Assembly (NCBI GenBank): GCA_026545225.1
Contig: CM048851.1
Coordinates: 36,156,456 to 36,220,455 of the forward strand
Length of the DNA stretch: 64,000 bases
DNA from: Cornus controversa
Lineage: Eukaryota; Streptophyta; Magnoliopsida; Cornales; Cornaceae
Direction: 5' to 3'
Shown here piece after piece: positions 11,921 to 23,895 of this stretch (positions are counted from its first letter, which is position 1; each line of letters opens with the position of its first letter). Under the pieces are notes generated by a model. The model did not search any database. It was not told the DNA's origin and was given only the letters and a program-made list of their open reading frames with translations. A program made the translations under genes and the position numbers.

Positions 11921-12236
11921 GTGTTGGTGTCCGTCCAGCCTCGACGTAAAACCTGGTTTTCTTAGTGTAATTATGTTAATTTTGTTTTTTTTTTAATTTA
12001 TTTTTAGTATAGATTGTTGCTTTTTGTTTTTATTTATTTAATTTTTATAATAATAATAATTATTTTTAATTTTTTTTATTACTATTTTTTATTTTATTTA
12101 CTTTATTTTATTTTATTTTTTATCTATTGTATATGTTTTGTTGAGTTGTGGAGTTAGTTTTTTTCTATGTGTAGATGTTTTTAATGTGTTTACTGCTGAG
12201 TTCAGGTAATTATACTGGTTAATAAGCACAACAGCG
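11921..12236. other. AT-rich spacer after integrase
   Basis: Very T-rich, no coding content; probably the start of the integrase-to-env spacer of the Athila-like element. Confidence 0.4.
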
Positions 12237-12805
12237 TTCCCGACAGCGCATATGCGCATTTACAGGTTTTCAAGACGAGTATACTGGACAAGAAGCGCAG
12301 TAGCGCCAGTTAGAACGCATCTGCGTACTTGGAGACAGTAATTGCATCAACCTACTACCTAAAAGGTGCACCTGCATAGCAAGCTAAGCTACAGAAAGCG
12401 CAATTGCAATCTATCCGTTGTGGCAGCCTAAAAAAAAAAAAAAAAGCCCACAGCCCAACAGCCCTACTTAACCCTAACGCCTCTCCAAGCGCTCCAGCGC
12501 CTTGCATCGCCCCATCTTAACGTGCAACAGCAGCCTCTCGCCACAGCCGCAATGCCCCAGTGCACAACGCAGCCTTTCGCCGCACCAGCCTAGCGCAACA
12601 GCGCAACAGCGGCGTAGCAGTAGCGCACCTGCGCATCTGCGCACCTTGCCTCACCCAGCGCACCTGCGTAGTCCTTTTGCCTCGTACCTCACCAGCGCAC
12701 ATGCGCACCTCCCGCCGCATTGTAGTGCGCCATAGCGCATCGCGCCAATCGACTAGCGCACGCATTTGCGCACCAACCCCCAGCGCGCAACTGCGCCCTG
12801 CACGC
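12237..12805. repeat. GC-rich spacer dense in GCGCA/TGCGC motifs
   Basis: Many short palindromic or near-palindromic motifs are seen: GCGCATATGCGC at 12246-12257, and GCGCA or TGCGC pairs near 12631-12648, 12656-12668, 12692-12706 and 12757-12772. Composition contrasts sharply with the AT-rich surroundings. It resumes after the solo LTR at 14056-14270. It lies between integrase and the env-like ORF. Overlapping open frames in several phases at 12502-12808 reflect composition, not genes. Confidence 0.7.
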
Positions 12806-14055
12806 TGACGAATGTAGAATAGTGGATGTTTGTTGTTGCTTTTCTACACTTCGTACAAAAAATAATAAAACCTACAAAATCTTTACTAAAAACTGTATAG
12901 TAGTAAGCAGGGTCGAACCACTCTCAAGTGAGAATCAGTAACAAGTCTAAACTTCAAAACCTAAATCTCTTGAGATGAAAAATGAATATTTAAAAAAAAT
13001 AAAATTCTGATTTTTTATTTAATAATAAAAACTAATATTAAATGTCTTAGATCAAATGATAGGACAAATCTCAAGGAAAGAGAATTCACCACCATGGATC
13101 CATATAAATAAAGTTTTTTTTTTATATATTCTTATCTAGTTTTTCCTCCAATAACCAATACACTTCACCAATCCAATTAGAACTTGGAAAGATGAAGGAA
13201 AATATGGAATAAAAAAGAATGACTTGATTATATATGAGAGAGACATTCTTTACTTAATCTGATGCACATTGGCTAGGTAAATAGAGGTAGGCATTCTTCG
13301 AATTACCATTATTTGGCAAACACGAAAAATCCTTCCTCTAATTTTATAAAATAAAATCCAGAATAGAAGAGTAGAAGAATGCTCTTGGGAGGAAAAAGTA
13401 GACAAGAAAATAAAACAACTTACCTATACTTCAGCCATGGTGGCTTCATCACTCCCTTGAGAAGGATGTTTACGCTTGCATATTAAAAGAAAACAAACAA
13501 ATAGAAATGAAACTACTACTCATCATTGAATCAATAAAACAATTACACTATTTTTTTCTATAATTTCTCTACAATTTCTAACCCCCTTCACCATCCCCTA
13601 AGACCCCCTATTTATAGAGTTAGAGGGGAATGGTTTAGGTGGGAAAAATTTAAAATACAAAATTCAAAATACAAATTTGAAATACCAAATTCAAAATTCA
13701 AAAACAAAAATTCAAAATACAAAATTTTGAATTTGAATATCTAAAATTTGATTTCCATATCTTTAATTTCAATTCTGGATTGCAGACGTGGCTGTGTACA
13801 AAATATTTGGCAAAGTTTTGAACTTGAGACCTCTTGTGAAGTAGATTGCACAGAATACCATCTCTCCTACAATTCTTCTTATGTTCATCTTTGGCTATAT
13901 ATATTCTTTTTAGCCCTCTTTTGCTGATTTTCTTCTTCTTTGGAAATCAACCCCTATAAAACATAAAATGCAAAGATAAAAACCTTTAAATAAAATAAAA
14001 GATGAATTAAAAACTTATTTTAGGATATAAAATGGCAAGTTTTGTGCACTTATCA
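12806..14055 (-). mobile_element. Solo LTR, Athila-like, with perfect 5-bp target duplication
   Basis: Runs from TG at 12806 to CA at 14055, flanked by CACGC on both sides (12801-12805 and 14056-14060). On the minus strand it starts TGATAAGTGCACAAAAC, like the Athila-type LTR at 17632 (TGATAAGTAATG), and ends near a TACGAAGTGTAG motif. There is no internal domain, so it is the product of LTR-LTR recombination. It sits inside the GC-rich spacer of the host element. Confidence 0.85.
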
Positions 14056-14517
14056 CACGCCCCAGCGCGCTGCGTACCAGCGCCCTTCTGCCACTCCTCT
14101 CACCGCAACTGCGCACCCCCAGTCGCATCATAGCACCCTCTCTTACGCGCATAACGGTGCACTAGAAGCGCACCAGCGCCCATCTGCCGCGCACGTCTCG
14201 GCATCAGTAACCCTCTCTGTCCCAGACTACGCACCAGCAAATGCCCATCCACCGCGTGCACCAGTCAACATTGAGCTCTTTGCACATCTGCTTCAGCCAG
14301 TTGCAGTTTATTTAAATGCAATTAAACCCTAATTTGTTAGTCCAATCATCATCCAGTTCTTTGTTAAATTGATCACAACATCTTGAGCAACGTCGAATAT
14401 TGCAAGACGATTCTGTTTGTTCAACATTCAATATTCACTGTTGATTTTAATTTTGGCATTGGCCCACAGTGCTCACTAAGTGCTTGAATAAATTACCCAT
14501 CACTTTACCTTCTACCA

Positions 14518-15636
14518 ATGGCAAGGAAGGGAGTATTTTCCTCCAATCCACCACCTCCGAAACATGTCCAGAGTGCTAAGGATGTGGTGCTAGTGGAATG
14601 GGCTTCGCGGAAAATTAATCCAGAGACTACATTCATGGTAGATGATTTCTTCGATCATGACGACACAAAATGGGGAGTGCAAGCATTCAGATATAGACTT
14701 TTGGAGCCATTGTTTACTCCAGCATCCAAAGTGTATTACCCTCGCCTTGTCTGGCTATTTTATTAGAATATGACATCTTCAAAAGATGAGCAGGGGGTGT
14801 TGTTTACCTCAATAGATGGGCATGAAATTCGAGTTGAGATAGATGTTGTTGAAGCAGCATTGGGGGTTTGGGATGATACGCCCAGCAATTTGTGGAGTAC
14901 TTTTAAGGAGTTCTCGGACATAGATCTTCATGATATGATCCAAAACATGTGTAACGGGCCGTATGCTGATAATAAGAGGAATGCCACAACCCGTTCTCGG
15001 CTTCCCAGACAGTTATGGTTTGTGGATTATGTATTGTCCCGGAACATTTATCCGATGGGGCATTCAAATTAGAGACGAGGAGCAATTCTAGAAGCTCTTT
15101 GTGCTTTTCATGTGAAGCAGTGGATCTCTATCCTTGCCATTATTTGGGGGCAATTTTACACTGTTTATGAAGGGCTGGTTCAGAAAAGTAAAGAGTCGGC
15201 AAAGAATTGGACTCTTCCATTTCCCTATTTAATCACCAAAATATTGCAACATTATTATTTTTTGATTGCCGCTTCCGAGCCAGCAGAGAGAGGCATCGTT
15301 GCTTTTTCTCTTACAGATTGGACAAGGAGCACCAGTCGGTTACCTAGAGCAGTTGGAGCCCAGCTAAACATTGTTGCAAAATCAGCAATTGAGGATACTC
15401 CAATAAGGGGTCATGTGGGTGTGCCTATATCAGAACAGCAGCCAACACCTTTTATTATGACCCAGACACACTATAATTATCTTACTGGTGAGATAGAGGG
15501 ATTGCGTGCAGACATGAATGCACATTTTCATCAAGCACATGAGGATCAGCTCCAAACTCAGAAGATGCTTGCTGAGTTCGCTAAGCAATTTGAGCGTATA
15601 AACTCTGGGGGAGCGTCGACGTCTGCCCCGCAATAG
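14518..15636 (+). pseudogene. Athila-like env-position ORF ('putative plant transposon protein' type)
   Basis: One frame of 373 codons runs from ATG 14518 to the TAG at 15634-15636, broken by in-frame stops at 14764-14766 and 15070-15072. Conserved-looking parts include FRYRLLEPLFTPASKVYYPR and a domain with GHEIRVEIDVVEAALGV. The C-terminal end is a helical, Gln-rich stretch (ADMNAHFHQAHEDQLQTQKM). It occupies the position of the extra ORF after integrase in Athila elements. Whether that ORF ever acted as an envelope is unproven in plants. Confidence 0.7.
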
Positions 15637-17631
15637 GATGATCTGGTATTGGTGGTTTCACGGTGGGGGTAAGGTCGAACATTTTATTTTGCGTTATTAT
15701 TATTATTATTATTATTTTTTATTTATTTTTTCTTTTTTCTTCTTCTTCTTCTTTTCGTTTAACTTTTATTTTCATGATTTTGTGTATTGGTTATTCTAAA
15801 AAAAAATTTTATATTTATATGTATTTCTATAAGATACAAATTTTAAAATTCAATACATACATAAATAATAAAAATTTTGTCGTCCATTCCCTGACTATGT
15901 ATGTAGTACCAAGTATCTATTTTGTCATATGTTTGATAAAGTTGGTGATTTTTGTTTTTTAAAGTCTGGTTTCAATACCCAATACCGTCGAGATTGCTTC
16001 AACACAATATGACTTTACTAAGGAAAGGCAGCCCCTTTGTACTCTATACGTTAGAGTATCTAGATAATCAATATCTTATCACATATGCATCTTGGAAAAT
16101 TGGGAACCACCAGTTCAGAGAATGTCGAAACAAAAAAAAAAACTTTAGTTACTTGTTTTCTGTATTTTCGTTATTTATATTTCTTATTATGGACCCATTT
16201 CATTTCACTTGGCTTGTATAGTGGTGTCTTTTGACAGGATGTTGAACCCAAGTTTGGGGGGGAACACCATTGTTAACTTCCAGCTACTGGTTTGCAATTT
16301 GTCCACTCCACTATTCATGGTAATATCGTTCTAACTCTCATCTATGTTTCTCTTCCTTGTACATTGAGGACACTGGACCATTCAAGTTTGGGGGTAAGAC
16401 GATACATTTCTTGTGTTTTAAATATGAAGGTAAAGTAGTGGCATGATTTAGGAAACTTTTTATTTTATTGATTTTTAGGAATTGTTTGGTAGTTTCTTTT
16501 TATAGGTTGTTTTGTTTTAACAGCAATCAAGAATTTAATACTTTATGTAGGTTCTTGACTTGAAATTGTAGAGTATGTGTAAAATTTCTAGAAACTATGG
16601 TTTGAATGCAGTGGTTTAAGTCGTTATTTGCATTGACATGACTTGGAGAGGTTAACTCTAGTTCTTTTCACAATTCACACGCACACTAGTAGAGTTAGTG
16701 GGGTTTGTACTTGGCTTTGAGTATCAATTATGTGTGCTGAATCTAAGATGGTATCCCTTGAGAATAAACATTTTAAAGATGCTACACTTGTAAAAATAAT
16801 AATAATAATAATAATAATCCTATGGTTTGTGGCCGTTTTGGTTCGAGTTATTAGGTCTTTCGGGGTATCTTGAAACCTGGTACCCTAAAGCTATTTGGTT
16901 TGGGAGTCACAGGCTGAAAGCTCGCTATATGGACCAATTCGAAAGCCTAATAAACTTGGGCATTGCGTTATTGGTTAATCTATGATTTGTGGCCGTTTTG
17001 ATTTGAGTTATTAGGTCCTTCGGGGTATCTTGAAACCTGGTGCCCTAAAATTATTTGGTTTGAGAGTCACAGACTGAAAACTCGCTACATGGATCAATTC
17101 GAAAGCCTAATAAACCTGGGCATTGCACAACCATATATATATAACAATTTGCATGTGTTCATGTTTTGAGTGATATATTCAATAAGGGGATCCAATAAAT
17201 TGAAGGGACTTGTAATTGCTCACTCAGGGCCGGGTTAAACCACATTGATGAATGCTAATTCATTTTTCATGAGGGGTTAGAGTTAGTTTATTTGAGTTTT
17301 GATTGATGTAACTTTTGTGTGAGAACCATTGTTTTGAATTATGGGGTTTAGGGATTTAAAAGTATTCTTGAATGCAAGTCTTTTAACTGCATTTTGTAGT
17401 CTTCATCTTGATTAATGTTTGAAACATGAATTTTGGCATGTTTGTGGGTAACATCTCTGAAAACCCTCACGAGACTTCACTTTCCACTAGGGGTAGCCTA
17501 GGGGTTTAAAAAACTTATTGCATATGCTAAATGCAATCGGATCTCCCACGAAAGAGGAAATAGTTTAGTTATTTTACTTCATTTTTAGTTTTGTATTGCT
17601 AAGAGACTAGCAATATGTAAGTTTGGGGGTG
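15637..17631 (+). other. Long 3' untranslated region of the Athila-like element, ending in a polypurine tract
   Basis: No coding domain. The stretches at 15880-16060 and 17400-17631 closely match 48060-48240 and 49640-49875 in the element at 42840-51236. The recurring phrase AAGTTTGGGGG (16250, 16386, 17619) is typical of these elements. The last copy, TTTGGGGGTG at 17622-17631, is the polypurine tract next to the LTR. Confidence 0.7.
16821..17130. repeat. Direct duplication of about 160 bases inside the Athila 3' region
   Basis: Two copies each carry TTTGTGGCCGTTTTG, TTATTAGGTC, CGGGGTATCTTGAAACCTGG and CGAAAGCCTAATAAAC. The related element at 49180-49330 has a single copy, so the duplication is specific to this copy. 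Confidence 0.8.
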
Positions 17632-19522
17632 TGATAAGTAATGAATATTGCATATTCAATATCTCTAAAATTATATGAATTAGTGTCTTAGTAATATTTC
17701 TTTCATGTTTTTATTAATAATTTTAATCTTTTTATGATTTCAGTTGATTAAGGGTAATTCTGATTAATAATGGTAAAATTGGGCTATAAATGGTGCTCAT
17801 TTAGTTATAACTAAAGCTTGACCCATGAGAGATATGTTTATCTTAAAGATCCAAACTAAATGGACTGAAGAAATGGGCTGAAAATGAATTTAAATGAAGA
17901 AAAGGACCACGGGCCTATTCGTATTGAAGATTAAGCCAATTCAGGCCTAAAAAGTTCTGGACCCATTTTGGTATTCAGACCATAACTCCGTACCCGATTG
18001 TCAAAACAACCCAAACTCTACATGGGTTGAAGGAAATTGAATTATATACAATTTCATATTTCACAAAAATTTTCTAAAACGGACGTTTTCAGTAACTTTC
18101 TGCCCTATTTGCACAGCTGCCACTTTTTGGGCGCAAATGCTACTTTGTGAGGCGCAAGTGCCATTTTCTTATGCGCACTTGCCATTCTGGGGAGGCCAGG
18201 TGTCCCGTTGGTTTTGTTTCGCAAAGTAAAAATGATAAAAAGGAAGAAAAATCAAGGTATTCTGGGGGAGAAAAACACAGAGAAAAATATAGAGGCGATT
18301 CGTGACGATACGGACAAGATGGCGATTTCATCATCGTTCATGCTTGGACATCCGATCATGAGCTGCTTAACACCATTTCAGGGAAGTGACGTAACCCTAA
18401 CCTGTCTTTTAATATTTTAAATTGTATATTAATTTGGGGATTATTTATTTTATGCATTGATTGTATAACTGCGACATAAACAACAACTGTGCTGTTAGTT
18501 TTAATTTGAATGAATTGATTCATTGCACATTTATTCTTGTTCTTGTAGAATGACTTCAAATTTGCAATGATTAGGGTTTGGTTATTTTCAATTTCTATGA
18601 TTTTGTTAAGACAAGTTATACAATAGTTTTCACATATCGTTCAATTTAGATTTTTAATAATTTGTACTAAGCAAAGATGGGTTATCACATCATTAGTTAG
18701 TCAGATGTATAGGCCATGCTAAGTGAAGACGAGTTATGCTTAATTGAATGTTGAACGAATTCTCTCGATAAAATTGAATTGAGCTTGTAGCCATTCTCTT
18801 CTAAATGCATAGATTAAACGTCCCAAATTAGTACACTTGTCATTGTCAAAGGGTTAGTGGTGAAGTCAATTCATAGGACTTTCTCTTCCTAATTAAATGT
18901 CGTAAAATACATTTACAAATAGCTTTGATTTTCTCAACCAAATTCAAGATTAAATATCAATAATTATTTTCCAATTATTTTAGAATTAGTTTAAAGACTA
19001 AGTAACATAACAATTCAACCTTGCAAGTCCTTGAGGTTCGACACCCTCTATATAACCCTATCCTACGAGGACTCGTTCTATTTCGAGTGGTTAAGTAGAA
19101 TTGAAATAACAATAATTTTCTTCTTGACTTAGTCTTAATCATATGTTATCTTCTTGATGGATGGAGGTGAGTTTGTAGCCACCAACACCACTTGTGCATG
19201 GTATAATTCCCCGTAGTTAGTTCAATTGACCATTGATTGTGAAGTTAGTGGTGAAATCAATAACCCTAGAATTATCTTATATTCTCTACACTCAATAGTT
19301 TTTTTTGCTTTTGTTCAATTGCTTCATTAGTTAATTTAGATATAAAAATCAGCAACTTATTTCTTTTAAATTTAATTAGAATTAATCCTAACAATTCAAC
19401 AGAGTCAGATCACTGTCTTAGAGGATCAACACCCCTTTCAATAGCCTTATTCTGCAAGAAATTTGTTCTATTGCGAAGTGTGGCAATTTAATTGATACAC
19501 TTACCAACGAATCAAGAGTTCA
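17632..19522 (+). mobile_element. 3' LTR of the Athila-like element
   Basis: Starts TGATAAGTAATGAATATTGC directly after the polypurine tract. Its last part (19380-19500: GAGGATCAACACCCCTTTCA, TATTCTGCAAG, TTGCGAAGTGTGG) matches the reverse complement of 21480-21620. The exact right end is uncertain (a CA lies at 19521-19522). The 5' LTR is missing, so no target duplication can be checked. The interior at 18110-18190 again has GCGCA-type motifs. Confidence 0.65.
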
Positions 19523-19529
19523 TCGGCAC

Positions 19530-21470
19530 CGGTTAGAGGAGCTACATCTAATGGTCCTAGCTAACAGTCAGGATATCAGGGTGCATGATAGTAGGGCCAG
19601 AGAGCACAGGGCTGTGCCTTTACTCTTATCTTAGCAGAGACCTCGGCAGGACCATTAATGGTCTGAGGTATATTTCTTGCATCTATCTCGTGGGCTAGGG
19701 TTTTAGTGGACTCAGGTGCATCACATTTATTCATTTCATGTGCATTCGCTTGTGCTTTGGGGTTGGAGGTGTCATCTTTGGACTCAGTTTTATCCATTGA
19801 TATACCAGTTGGTGGTAGAGTGACTTTGAGTAGTGTGTACCAATCTTGTGAGATCGAGATTTTGGGATATCGGCTATTTTTGATTTCATCCTACTCGATA
19901 TGTCTAGTTTTGATATGATCTTGGGTATAGATTGGCTGTCGACTTATAGGGCCAATATTGATTGTTATCAGGGAAGAGTGACCTTGTATACAACGAAGGG
20001 TGTTAGCATATGATATGTGGGAGAGCGAGATGACTTTTACTTGTCGTCTTCACATAGTTCTAATGATTGGAAAGGACTTGAGAATTTCTTAGTGAGCCTA
20101 CTTGTTAATGGTGATGATGGGACACTTAGAGAGCTTTCTCATGTAGTGTGTGAGTTTATGGATGTATTTTCGAGGGACTTGACTTAGTTGCCTCCAAAAC
20201 GGGAAGTGGAGTTTATAATAGAACTTGCTCCAGGTACTGCGCCCATTTCCATGGCACCGTACCGAATGGCACCAACTAAGTTAAAAGAGTTAAAGGACCA
20301 ATGAAAGAGTTACTAAACAAGGGATTTGTACGTCCTAGCACTTCGCATTGGGGAGCTCCGGTTCTTTTTGCTAAGAAGAGGATGGGTCTTTGCGGCTTTG
20401 CATTGACTATCGGAAGTCTAATCGGGCAATGATCAAGAATAAGTATCATTTGCCAAGGATAAATGACTTGTTCGATCAACTTAAGGGTTCGAGATATTTC
20501 TCAAGGATAGACTTGAGATCGGGCTATTATCAGTTGGGGATTAGAGAAGCAGACGTTCAGAAAACTTCTTTTCGCACACGATACGGTCACTATGAGTTTT
20601 TGGTGATATCGTTTGGTTTGACGAATGCACCGACAACATTCATGGATTTGATGAATTGAGTGTTCAATGCCTACTTGGACAAGTTTGTGGTTATGTTCAT
20701 TGATGACATCCTAGTGTACTCGTCTTCGAAAGAGGAGCACGAGGGGCACTTGAGAATTTTATTGCAGCTTCTAAAGGAGAATCAATTATATGCCAAATAC
20801 GAGAAATGTGAGTTTTGGCTAGCGGAAGTGAAATTCCTTGGGCATGTTGTGTCCGAAGGAAGAGTTTTAGTAGATCCATCCAAGATAAAAGCGGTGATGA
20901 GTTGGGAAAGAACTAAGAGCATATTTGACATACGTAGTTTCTTGGGATTGGCCGAATACTATAGGAGATTTGTGAAAGACTTTTCAAGGTTAGCAGCACC
21001 AATGACGAAGCTTACCCGAAAGGAGTGAAATTTGTATGGAATGATACTTACGAGCATGCATTCATGGAATTGAGGAGTTAGTTGACTTCGGTACCAAATT
21101 TTGATCATTCTGGAATGTGGGTTAGGGTACATGATTTATTGTGATGCTTCATGACTTGGTTTGGGGTGTGTGTTAATGCAAACCAAAAGAGTATTATCGT
21201 ATGGTTCAAGGCAATTAAAGACACATGAATAGAATTAGCTGACACACGACTTGGAATTGGCAACTGTGATCTTTGCACTTAAGGTATGGAGATATTACTT
21301 GTATGGTGAGAAGTTTGAGGTATTATCAGACCACAAAAGTCTCAAATACATTTTCTCACAAAAGGATTTGAATATGAGGCAACGGAGGTGGATGGAATAC
21401 ATGAAAGATTATGACTTTGACTTGCAATATCATTCGAGAAAGGCCAATGTGGTGGCGGATTGATTCGTGT
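19530..21470 (+). pseudogene. Chromovirus-type Ty3/gypsy protease-RT-RNase H relic
   Basis: Domains in order: aspartic protease VDSGASHLFIS (about 19705-19735); RT from about 20225 with [20 protein letters not shown], then [20 protein letters not shown] and the catalytic [10 protein letters not shown] near 20698; connection FLGHVVSEG and [13 protein letters not shown]; RNase [19 protein letters not shown] to SRKANVVAD at 21463. Stops (for example 20657-20659) and frameshifts break every domain. Gag, integrase and both LTRs are absent. The sequence is chromovirus-like, possibly Tekay/Del type. It lies between two Athila-type LTRs in opposite orientation. Confidence 0.85.
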
Positions 21471-21477
21471 GTGAGTG

Positions 21478-22965
21478 TGACTCAAAAAGTATATCACTTA
21501 AAAATTTTCTCACTTCGCAATAGAATGAATTCCTTGCAGAATAGGGCTATCGAAAGGGGTATCGTACCTCAGGGATTATGGTCTGATGAGTTGGATTACG
21601 GAATTAATTCTAATTAAATTTATAAAGAGAAGAAATCTGATTTTTAAACTAATTAAAAAGATAAAATAAAATAAATCAAAGTAAATAGAAAGTGAAGATA
21701 ATATGAGAGAAATCTAGGGTATTTGACTTCACCACTAACTCCACAATCAATGGTCAATTGAATTAACTATGGGGGATGACATCACACATAAGTGGTGTCG
21801 GTGGCTACAAGCTCACCTTCATCCGTCAAGAAGATAAAATATGATTAAGGCTAAGTCATGGACTATCTTCGATTGGCATGGGCCATCTGCTTAACTACTC
21901 TAATCTAGGGTGTAGTATGGTTCATCTTCTCTAGGCATAATCCATCAAAGCTTTTAATGATATATTCAGTGATTACCATTGTGTAATAATCGCTCTCATA
22001 ATCACAGTAAATAAGAGAGATTGAGTTCAATAACAACAACTAAATATCTAAGACAAGATAAAAAATCATTGAAACTGAATTTACAAGACTTTTATTGCTC
22101 AATTTTATAATAAGAATCCTCTAAATTACACAATCTATGCATGTATATAAAGGTTTCCAATAATTAAAACAATCAAACCATTGATGCTTTGTTAGGGCTA
22201 CATCAAAACCCTAGTGGATGAACTAGCCGCTCATGCTAGAAGAAGAAGTTTCAACTGTTGAGGAAGAAGGCATCATCTTCATGAATTATGCGTATGACTT
22301 CATTCTCCAATGGTTCTGCAAAGTATGTCTCTGTTCTCTCCTCAGCCCTCTCAGACTCTCCAATCTCTGTAATCTCTCCAAACTCAGCCTCCAATTCTTC
22401 ACTTTATGCCCCAAGAGAATACACCAAAGTCCTAATCCAATTAGGAATTAATTAGGTTTTCCCGCAGCACTAATCAGGTGGGTTTTTCCTGCTGACGTTC
22501 GGTCCAACTTTTGACCTGCTAGAAGTCCGATTCACGAAATTTTCGTGAAATACAAAAGTGTGTAGAATCAAATTTTGTTCAATCTTTCATGTAAATTAAG
22601 TCTATTTGAGGCCCGAAAATAAGACTTCTGGTCCGTTTTCCAAAACGGGATTAAGACTGTATTATGCGCAGATTTGAGCTTCAGGCCGAAAACCTTCTTA
22701 AGCAGCTGTAATTCTCTTGGACCTCTTCCTTGGGCTTATTTGAGTTGAAATAAATGGTTGAATGGATCTCCTTTATATAGGCTTCCTCTAACCATCTTGG
22801 ATGTCTTCTTTAAAGCTCAAAATCCTGGTTTTAACTGAAATAATCATTAAGGCCCTGAAAATATAGAAAACACTAAAACGAAGTAAAATAACAAAATAAT
22901 CTATCACTAAGAGAATAAAATACATAAGTTAAGAGGCTAGAATGCGTAACATTCAACGCCGATCA
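21478..22965 (-). mobile_element. Isolated Athila-type LTR, inverted
   Basis: On the minus strand it starts TGATCGGCGTTGAATGTTAC at 22965, almost identical to the LTR start at 42840 (TGATTGGCGTTGAATG). Its first few hundred bases follow the 3' LTR at 49876. The other end, near 21478, runs into the chromovirus RNase H with no primer-binding site. The flanks GAGTG and CAGGC do not match, so it is not a simple solo LTR insertion; recombination or deletion is likely. Confidence 0.7.
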
Positions 22966-23300
22966 CAGGCTCAGGCTCAAAGCGGACAATATCATACCAT
23001 GTGTTAGAGCGGGGTATTACAGTTGATATCAGAGCCTGAACCCAACCAGAAGTGTGCCGACAAGGACGTCGGGCCTCGTAGGGGGTGGATTGTAGCAACC
23101 CTTGTGGACGGGTGTGAGCCCAAAAGGCCTCATACCATTTGAAAAGAACATACTACATATAAGCACATCCCCTTTTCCACACCCAGGCGATGTGGGATTG
23201 AGCACCCTGTACCCAAAAGGCCTCGTAGGGGGTAGATTGTAGTAACCCTTGTGGACGGGTGTGAGTGGACGGGTGCAAAGATAGACACTGGTATGTATAT
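22966..23300 (+). mobile_element. Broken TRIM retrotransposon (methionine-tRNA primed type)
   Basis: The left part ends an LTR with GCGGGGTATTACA at about 23009-23021. TGATATCAGAGCCTGAAC at about 23024-23041 follows and resembles the initiator-tRNA-Met primer-binding site TGGTATCAGAGC. After about 50 bases there is a polypurine tract (TAGGGGGTGGAT) and a new LTR start TGTAGCAACCC at 23091. A second tract plus TGTAGTAACCC follows at about 23225-23250, so the 3' part is rearranged. There is no coding capacity. A related inverted copy is at 40880-41412. Confidence 0.65.
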
Positions 23301-23454
23301 ATATTTATATATGTGTGTGTCAGTTATTCCTTTAAGATAGTCCTGCTAGAATTTCTCGGCCTTTAGAGTTTTTTCCAGGATGGACTCCTTGTCAGCACCT
23401 TAACAACAGCCTTATCATTGGCTGTCAAGTGGTGCCAAGTTTAGATGCCAACAA

Positions 23455-23895
23455 CCACAAAGACCAAACGATTTTGAGTCTGACGTGACACCATAGACTT
23501 ACAAGCCCCTTCGAAACCAACTACAGAATAACCCCAAGCCTTGACAAGGATTAAACCCTCCCTGAACACAATGACTTTAGATATCTCAGCTTAGCTGAGC
23601 TAACATTTTGAAAGAACAAAGAGGTCCTTAATCGGCCGATCTTTCCAGTCACGAACAACAATTCCACCCCCTCCTTCGAACAAGACCGAGGAAAATGAAG
23701 CATCCATATTGAGCTTAAGAAAGCCATCCTTTGGAAGACACCACTTAGAGGGACTAGGAGCGGAAGAAATCATGGAAGCTAAGAACACTGACTTGTGTTT
23801 GGAAATATCCACAAATTCTTCATGCTCAGAGATGGACTATGAGATAACATCAAGCTCGAAATTTTGAATTTTTTAAAACACCCATTCATTCCTTG
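23455..23895 (-). pseudogene. LINE RNase H fragment, copy B (first part)
   Basis: The minus strand reads LPKDGFLKLNMDASFSSVLFE followed by GGGGIVVRDWKDRPIKDL in the same frame (23812-23600). This is the N-terminal half of a plant LINE RNase H domain. It is separated from its zf-RVT part (25346-25830) by an insertion. Confidence 0.7.

Noticed and set aside
12502..12808. Three overlapping open frames in different phases
   Set aside because: They arise from the stop-poor GC-rich motif array; no protein-like pattern is shared.
14518..15636. Treating the env-like frame as three separate genes
   Set aside because: All three pieces are in one frame separated by single stop codons, so it is one decayed ORF.
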